The position numbers and the translations under genes are program-made. Positions 1-3,972 of a DNA stretch of 9,482 bases are shown here, in pieces. Location of the stretch: NCBI GenBank assembly GCA_964502775.1, contig CAZCYE010000064.1:1-9482 (forward strand), written 5' to 3'. The notes below the pieces were generated by a model. That model did not search any database and was not told where the DNA came from. It was given only the letters and a program-made list of their open reading frames with translations. This stretch comes from CAZCYE01 sp964502775. GTDB lineage: Bacteria; Actinomycetota; Acidimicrobiia; IMCC26256; PALSA-555. How positions within the stretch are numbered: the first letter of the stretch is position 1; each line of letters opens with the position of its first letter.

Positions 1-138
1 GCCGGCGTCGGCGCGCGAGGCCAGCACCTTGACGAGGCGGGTTCGGCGGCGCCGCCGCGCCAGCGTGGCCCAGGTCACGGCCAGCGCGATGGCGGCAGCG
101 CCACCTGCGATCAGTGCGAGCTGCGTGTCAGCGTCCAC
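1..138 (-). CDS. N-terminal fragment of a membrane-anchored protein of unknown function
   Basis: Only the first 46 codons are inside the window; the gene runs off the left edge. I place the start at the GTG at 136-138, which lies inside the last codons of the exosortase-family gene, giving an 11-nt overlap that suggests translational coupling. The fragment begins MDADTQLALIAGG. It has one hydrophobic helix at about residues 6-27, followed by a very basic stretch (RRRRRTR at 28-34) and then ASRADAG at the edge. This pattern fits an N-terminal transmembrane anchor with a cytoplasmic positive face. I recognise no family from so short a piece. Its position immediately after the exosortase-family gene suggests a partner in the same envelope cassette, but that is inference. 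The reading frame is open and the overlap is typical of operon genes; the exact start is not certain. Confidence 0.6.
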   Translation of the reverse strand, partial: MDADTQLALIAGGAAAIALAVTWATLARRRRRTRLVKVLASRADAG

Positions 139-658
139 GCTGGTACTCCCGGAGGAGGCGTCGATTGCTCGGCAGGAGCACCCAAAGGTAGAGCGTGAAC
201 CCGCCCAGCACGTACAAGAGACCGAAGGCGGTCCCCACCCAGTCGTGGAAGACGGTCAGCCCCGCCACGTCGGTCTTCAGCCCCACGTACACCGAGAGGC
301 TGATGCGGACGAAGTTGCAGACGAGCACGAGGGCGGCGGCCGCGGCGAACGCCATGAGGCGTCGGTGGGGCTCGCCCCGCACGAGGAACGCCGAGATGGC
401 CCCGAAGGCGAGCAGTGCCGCCAGCGCGGAGCACGAAGGGCTGATGGTGGCGAGGAACGCGGGGGAGCGGTCGGGCATCACCAGGATCTGGTGACCGAAG
501 ACGAGGCTGGCGCCGTCGACACCCACGAGACGGAAGGCGCCGGTGATGGCGTCGGCCTCGACGTCGCGCCACGGGTCGATCAAGAGCACGAAGGCGCCCA
601 CGACCGACGCGAAGGTTGCGACGAGGCGCGCCACGACCCCGAGGACGTGGCGGTTCAT
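128..658 (-). CDS. Exosortase/archaeosortase-family transpeptidase-like membrane protein
   Basis: This 176-residue integral membrane protein has the three hallmarks of the exosortase/archaeosortase family. A cysteine lies at the start of a membrane helix (SPSCSALAALL, Cys76), an arginine in a second motif (CNFVRISLSVYVG, Arg118) and a histidine before the last helix (FHDWVGTAFGLLY, His138). Family members recognise a C-terminal signal (short motif, transmembrane helix, basic tail) on exported proteins and cleave or transfer it at the membrane, by analogy with sortases. Hydrophobic segments lie at roughly 7-27, 78-94, 101-124 and 141-163. The protein is short and lacks any extra C-terminal domain, so it is a compact form. 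The ATG at 658 is preceded by AGGAG at 8 nt. The gene lies downstream of a family-2 glycosyltransferase and a secreted tail-anchored protein on the same strand, the kind of company exosortases keep. Family membership is well supported; substrate and subfamily are not known from sequence. Confidence 0.85.
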   Translation of the reverse strand: MNRHVLGVVARLVATFASVVGAFVLLIDPWRDVEADAITGAFRLVGVDGASLVFGHQILVMPDRSPAFLATISPSCSALAALLAFGAISAFLVRGEPHRRLMAFAAAAALVLVCNFVRISLSVYVGLKTDVAGLTVFHDWVGTAFGLLYVLGGFTLYLWVLLPSNRRLLREYQRGR

Positions 659-689
659 CTTCCCCGCTCCTGGCGCTGTCTCGATGGTT

Positions 690-869
690 CGCTCGCTGCC
701 AGTCGGGGTACCCGCCCGGCGGTCGCTCGCTCACGTGCGCCGGGGCGCTCAACCCTTACCCCGCCGACCGCTCGCTGCGAGCAGTGAGCGAATGGCCGCG
801 GGCCGGGTACCCCGGCCCGCAATGAGCGACCCCAGGGAGTCGGATACCCGGCTCGCGGTCGCTCGCTCA
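690..869. repeat. GC-rich palindromic repeat cluster between glycosyltransferase and exosortase genes
   Basis: The 208-bp gap between the two genes (659-866) has no plausible gene and is built from repeated pieces. GGTCGCTCGCTCA occurs exactly at 721-733 and 857-869, the latter including the glycosyltransferase stop codon. Each copy is preceded by a related GTCGG(GG)(A)TACCCG segment (702-714 and 839-850). GCTCGCTG occurs at 691-698 and 770-777, and the reverse-oriented GTGAGCGA lies at 785-792. A perfect inverted repeat sits in the middle (798-820). A related element lies more than 7 kb away before gcvT. The arrangement resembles REP-like or other intergenic palindromic repeats. It has no T-run, so a classical intrinsic terminator is unlikely. 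Its effect on exosortase expression, such as mRNA stabilisation or attenuation, is open. Confidence 0.6.
798..820. repeat. Perfect 10-bp inverted repeat (stem-loop) in the intergenic repeat cluster
   Basis: GCGGGCCGGG at 798-807 and CCCGGCCCGC at 811-820 are exact reverse complements separated by TAC. Such an all-GC stem would be very stable in the transcript joining the glycosyltransferase and exosortase genes. No U-rich tail follows on either strand, so I describe it as a structural repeat and not a terminator. Confidence 0.7.
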
Positions 870-2225
870 TGCGGCCATCTCGATCGTGCGCGTCTGCTCG
901 TGGCCGCTCCTCGGTGTCTTCACCCAGGTGTAGGAGCGCCCGAGGATCCCGTCGAACCAGGCCTTGGTGCAGATGATCGTGAACAGGACGAACGACGGCA
1001 GGAACAGCAGGATCCCCCACGCCGCCTTGCGCGGCGCGTGGCTCACGAGGAGACCGGAGGCGAGCTCGAGCAGGGGGCCCAGGAAGAGCAGCGTCGCGAT
1101 CGGCGTGAGGTCGAGGGCGTTGCCCCAGGTGAGGACGCCCGCGGCCCGCAGCGCGACCAGCGTGAGCCCCAGCGAGCAGAACACCGGCACGTGGTACGCG
1201 AGCAGGAACATGGTGGTCTCGATCTTCTGGGCCAGGCGGAGATGGGGGCTGGTCCACACCGCGCGGCGGTATTCGCGCCATGCCTGCTGGTGACCACGGG
1301 CCCAGCGGTAGCGCTGGCGCCAGAAGCGACGGAAGTTGGGCACGCTCTCCTCGGTGTCGATCGCGGTCACGTCGAAGCGCACGACGCAATCGACGAGCAC
1401 GAGGCGCAGGGTGAGGTCGGTGTCCTCGGTCACCGTCTGGGTGTTCCAGCCCCCGAAGCTGCGCAACACGCTGGCGCGCACGGCGCAGTTGGAGCCCCCG
1501 TAGGCGGGGAGCTGGAACAGCGACTGGCGCCCGTACTCGTTCACCAGGTAACCGCAGTAGTAGTCGACGGCCACGCTGCGGGCGATGCGAGTCTCGTTCG
1601 AGTTGCGCACGATGCAACGGCCCTGGACACCGGCGACCTCGGGATCCGCGAAGTGGCGCACCAGGCGGCGCAACACGTCGGCGCGGGGCTTGTGGTCGGC
1701 GTCGAACACGACGATGATCTCGCCGCGTGCGCCCTCGAGCGCGGCGTTGAGCGCGCCCGACTTGCCGCCGCCGGCGTCGGGGGGCCGATGGATGCACCGA
1801 AGCGTGGGATTGCGGCGCGCCAGCTCGTCGAGGATGGGGCCGGTGTGGTCGTCGGAGCCGTCATCCACGAGGATGATCTCGTGGCGGTCGTCGGGGTAGT
1901 CGAAGGCCAGGAGCGTCGTGACCAGGCCCTCGATCACGAGCTCCTCGTTGCGGCACGGCACGAGGACGGTGACGAACGGGTGATAGCCGAAGTCGAAGCC
2001 GCTACGCGACCGCATGTCGCGCGGTGCGCTGCCGAGTGCCGAGATGGCGAACGCCATGTGCCGGACAAGGAAGACCAGGAAGAGGACCACAAGGCCGGTG
2101 ACGAGCACCAGGCTCGCGTCGGTCACGCCGAGCGCGCCGAAGAGGACGACGGCGCCACCCGTCAACCCGAGCAGCATCCATGGCGCGCCGGGAGGCGCGC
2201 CATGTGGGTTCCCAGCCCTTTGCAT
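867..2225 (-). CDS. Family-2 processive glycosyltransferase, cellulose/hyaluronan synthase-like, membrane protein
   Basis: This 452-residue protein has the layout of membrane-embedded processive GT2 enzymes, which polymerise a polysaccharide from nucleotide sugars on the cytoplasmic face and pass it through the membrane. Two N-terminal helices (about 17-35 and 38-58) precede a GT-A domain (about 83-310). Visible motifs are VTVLVPCRNEE (85-95), the UDP-binding DDGSDD (121-126), the metal-binding FDAD (174-177), the TED catalytic-base motif (266-268) and RQRYRW (303-308), the (Q/R)xxRW motif typical of processive members. Three further hydrophobic segments follow (about 336-360, 374-395, 402-422). 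No PilZ domain is present. The ATG at 2225 has AAGGAG at 9 nt. It lies 48 nt downstream of the small secreted protein gene and 208 bp upstream of the exosortase-like gene, consistent with an envelope or exopolysaccharide role. The sugar and product cannot be told from sequence. Confidence 0.88.
   Translation of the reverse strand: MQRAGNPHGAPPGAPWMLLGLTGGAVVLFGALGVTDASLVLVTGLVVLFLVFLVRHMAFAISALGSAPRDMRSRSGFDFGYHPFVTVLVPCRNEELVIEGLVTTLLAFDYPDDRHEIILVDDGSDDHTGPILDELARRNPTLRCIHRPPDAGGGKSGALNAALEGARGEIIVVFDADHKPRADVLRRLVRHFADPEVAGVQGRCIVRNSNETRIARSVAVDYYCGYLVNEYGRQSLFQLPAYGGSNCAVRASVLRSFGGWNTQTVTEDTDLTLRLVLVDCVVRFDVTAIDTEESVPNFRRFWRQRYRWARGHQQAWREYRRAVWTSPHLRLAQKIETTMFLLAYHVPVFCSLGLTLVALRAAGVLTWGNALDLTPIATLLFLGPLLELASGLLVSHAPRKAAWGILLFLPSFVLFTIICTKAWFDGILGRSYTWVKTPRSGHEQTRTIEMAA
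2179..2204. repeat. Perfect 11-bp inverted repeat within the first codons of the glycosyltransferase gene
   Basis: CATGGCGCGCC at 2179-2189 and GGCGCGCCATG at 2194-2204 are exact reverse complements around a 4-nt loop. The element lies at about codons 8-16 of the glycosyltransferase gene, in the stretch coding for its Gly/Pro/Ala-rich N-terminus, roughly 20 nt after the start codon. In the mRNA it would form a very stable hairpin just downstream of the ribosome start site. Whether it is regulatory or a chance result of GC-rich coding is not known. Confidence 0.6.
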
Positions 2226-2273
2226 TGTTGCCTGCTCCTTCGCGGCCTCGAGGCTCGTCGAGTGTTGGTCGCC

Positions 2274-2786
2274 TCAGGCGCGCCGGGAGAGGTACCGCCG
2301 GCCGCGCCAGAACAGCACCACCCCGAGGGCCGTTGTCACGAAGATGATGGTGACGAGCGACGCCCATCCCGAGCCCACGACCGACACGGGGTTGCTCGAG
2401 CATGCGGGCGAGGTCGTCTGGGCGGTACCCGAGGTGCCGTTCACCGTCCAGCGCAGGTTGGCGGCCCCATCCCACGTCGTGACGAGCACGTTGTTGTGGA
2501 CGCCGGGGGAGAAGGTCGACTGCTGCCCACGGTCCTTGGGGTCGGGCGAGAACGTGTTGTTGCCCGGGACGTTGAAGGTGACGTTCCCCGCGTGCGTGCT
2601 GTTGTAGCCCCACAAGGCGTTGTACTGCCCCGTGCCCTCGTCGTGGAAGACGCACTCCACGATCGGCTGCACCGATGCCGCACCGGCCGCGGACGCGGCC
2701 GTGACGACGAGACCCGTGCCCAGCACTCCGGCGAAGACGAGCCGTCGGCCGCGCCGAGCCAGTGTCCTGATCCCTGCCTTGGTCAT
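2274..2786 (-). CDS. Small secreted protein with C-terminal transmembrane anchor and Arg-rich tail; candidate exosortase substrate
   Basis: This 170-residue protein starts with a basic n-region and hydrophobic core (residues 1-31) and then AASAAGAA, a plausible signal peptidase I site near residue 36-38. The exported part (about 38-135) looks like a single beta-rich domain. It has a cysteine near each end (Cys45, Cys129; possible disulfide) and conserved-looking elements: LWGYNS (58-63), a PGNNTFSP block (74-81), RGQQSTFSPG (86-95) and LRWTVNGT (111-118). This matches a recurring 'GYxN ... NxFxP ... rGQPttFxPG ... lxWtlxG' pattern that I recall from many secreted bacterial proteins but cannot name. 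A transmembrane helix (about 143-160) and the tail RGRRYLSRRA end it. The ATG at 2786 is preceded by AAAGG at 11 nt. This is the usual shape of an exosortase or sortase substrate, and an exosortase-like gene lies two genes downstream. Substrate status is inference; no PEP or LPXTG motif is present. Confidence 0.8.
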   Translation of the reverse strand: MTKAGIRTLARRGRRLVFAGVLGTGLVVTAASAAGAASVQPIVECVFHDEGTGQYNALWGYNSTHAGNVTFNVPGNNTFSPDPKDRGQQSTFSPGVHNNVLVTTWDGAANLRWTVNGTSGTAQTTSPACSSNPVSVVGSGWASLVTIIFVTTALGVVLFWRGRRYLSRRA

Positions 2787-2813
2787 GAAACCCGCTGCCT
2801 TTCGTGTGCACCG

Positions 2814-2874
2814 CCCGGGTCGGACCCAGGTGGCGCCGGGTGCTTCCCAGCACCGCGGTTATCGACCCGCGGTG
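2814..2874 (-). promoter_or_regulatory. Hairpin-rich 5' leader of the secreted-protein gene
   Basis: The leader of the secreted-protein gene holds three stems. Hairpin A pairs 2867-2874 with 2851-2858 (8 bp, perfect, 8-nt loop). Hairpin B pairs 2849-2854 with 2839-2844 (6 bp) around a GGGA loop, a GNRA-type tetraloop in the RNA. Hairpin C pairs 2824-2830 with 2814-2820 (7 bp including one G-U, 3-nt loop). A and B share bases 2851-2854 and so cannot both form fully. This suggests a structured or switching leader. I could not match it to a known riboswitch class, and high GC raises the chance of fortuitous stems. Confidence 0.35.
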
Positions 2875-2949
2875 GCGTCCTCTTGAGGGCGAGACGGTGC
2901 ACATGCCCCATTTGTGAAGGATCCGGGGCCAGATCGGAGCGCGCCACCA

Positions 2950-3011
2950 CCGTACCCCTCCCGGTACGGACTGCCGATAATCCTCGTTATGTCAAGTAGC
3001 ACGGTACGGAC
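2950..3011 (-). promoter_or_regulatory. Candidate promoter/operator region with CCGTACC/GGTACGG boxes
   Basis: The gap 2787-3063 has no gene. It contains a TTGACA on the minus strand (2990-2995). An exact 10-bp direct repeat, CGGTACGGAC, flanks it (2962-2971 and 3002-3011), 40 bp apart, about four helical turns. A third box, CCGTACC at 2950-2956, forms a perfect 7-bp inverted repeat with GGTACGG at 2963-2969. No good -10 lies 17 bp after the TTGACA; GATTAT (2978-2983) is too close to it. The region is the natural place for the promoter of the secreted-protein/glycosyltransferase/exosortase genes and for an operator, but the exact start site is unclear. Confidence 0.4.
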
Positions 3012-3063
3012 CCGCCCGCAGGGCTTTCCGCCCACCGGGCCACTCCCCCTACTCACTGCCTGC

Positions 3064-3972
3064 TCACTGTGACCCGCTGGCCGCTTCCAGGGCACGCAGG
3101 GCCTCGAGCGACGGGGCGAAGTAGTAGGCGCAGCTCCCCGGGCGGGAGAACTCGGTGAGGCGGTCGTGCAGGCCGTCACCGGAGGTGCCGAACATGCGAG
3201 CCAGCATGCGGTCGAAGCGGGTGGGATCGGCGGAGAACGCGACGAAGTACAGCCCCGCCTCCCCCACGGTGCCGTAGGGCGTGCTGCGCCGGAAGATCTC
3301 GAGCTCCTTGCCGTCCTCCTCGATCACGACACGACTGATGTGGGCGGTGGGCGGCTTGTGGGCGTCGTCGAGCTCGACGCTGTCGGGCTTGGTGCGCCCG
3401 ATCACGGCCTCCTGGTCGGCCTCGTCCAGCCGGCGGAAGGCGTCGAGGTCGTGCACCCACCGCATGGTGATCACGAAGGCGCCGCCGGCCCCCGGTTGAC
3501 CGTCGGGGACGAGGGCGATCTCCGGGGCCTCCTGGACGGGCGGGTTCTCGGTCCCGTCGATGAAGCCAGTGAGGTCTCGGCTGTCGCGGTACACGAAGCA
3601 GGGCTGCTCGGCCACCAGCGTCAGCGCCGGCGCGAGCGCGGCCGTCACCGCACGGGCACAGTCCAAGAGGATGTCGGGACCGGTGCCGTGCAGCCACACC
3701 CAGAGGTCGTGGGGGGTGGCCGGGGCCCGACGGGTGTCGCCCTCGACACCCCGGAACGGCGCGAGGGCCTCGGGCGTGTCGTCGGGCATGAGCCGACGCC
3801 AGAGCTCGGGCCCGAAGCCCACCACGAGGTTCTCTCCGCCGGCGGTGACCGAGGCCTCCCGGAGGCTGCCGACCGCTCGGCGCACGGTCGCGTCGTCGCC
3901 GTGCTGGTCGAACTCGAGGTGATAGTGGGCGCGGGTCCCCAGGGCGAGGACACCGGGCTGGGGCGTGCTCAT
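3064..3972 (-). CDS. Dye-decolorizing (DyP-type) heme peroxidase, class B-like, cytoplasmic
   Basis: This 302-residue protein is a DyP-type peroxidase, a heme b enzyme that uses H2O2 to oxidise dyes, phenolics or metals; the physiological substrate is usually unknown. It opens PQPGVLALGTRAHYHLEF, as short class-B members do. It carries the signature GFIDGTENP with the distal aspartate at residue 139. The likely proximal heme ligand is His211 in TAHISRV, and the distal arginine is Arg228 in IFRRSTPYG. Length agrees with class B. There is no Tat or Sec signal, and the end (EALRALEAASGSQ) is not an evident encapsulin-loading tail. The ATG at 3972 overlaps the gcvP stop as ATGA, so translation is probably coupled. 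The open frame extends upstream to 4644 but that part merely overlaps gcvP in another frame. Being behind gcvP, it should be under the glycine riboswitch, an unusual pairing. Confidence 0.92.
   Translation of the reverse strand: MSTPQPGVLALGTRAHYHLEFDQHGDDATVRRAVGSLREASVTAGGENLVVGFGPELWRRLMPDDTPEALAPFRGVEGDTRRAPATPHDLWVWLHGTGPDILLDCARAVTAALAPALTLVAEQPCFVYRDSRDLTGFIDGTENPPVQEAPEIALVPDGQPGAGGAFVITMRWVHDLDAFRRLDEADQEAVIGRTKPDSVELDDAHKPPTAHISRVVIEEDGKELEIFRRSTPYGTVGEAGLYFVAFSADPTRFDRMLARMFGTSGDGLHDRLTEFSRPGSCAYYFAPSLEALRALEAASGSQ

Noticed and set aside
659..866. Intrinsic terminator after the glycosyltransferase gene
   Set aside because: Strong GC stems are present but no T-run follows on either strand.
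2787..2935. Cyclic-di-GMP (GEMM) riboswitch in the leader of the secreted-protein gene
   Set aside because: A GNRA-capped stem and a GACGC are present, but the conserved GCAAAGC and GGGCAAACC elements are missing and the order does not fit.
2978..2995. Complete promoter from TTGACA and GATTAT
   Set aside because: The two elements are only about 6 bp apart, far too close to form one sigma-70 promoter, and no good -10 lies at 16-19 bp.
543..2999. Very long plus-strand open frame (818 codons)
   Set aside because: It lies opposite the secreted-protein and glycosyltransferase genes, its product is low-complexity in Arg/Glu/His/Val, and it shows no family motif. It is a codon-bias shadow of GC-rich minus-strand genes.
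3064..3110. Encapsulin-loading tail on the peroxidase
   Set aside because: The C-terminus ends in EALRALEAASGSQ, without a flexible extension or a recognisable loading motif, and no encapsulin gene is in the window.
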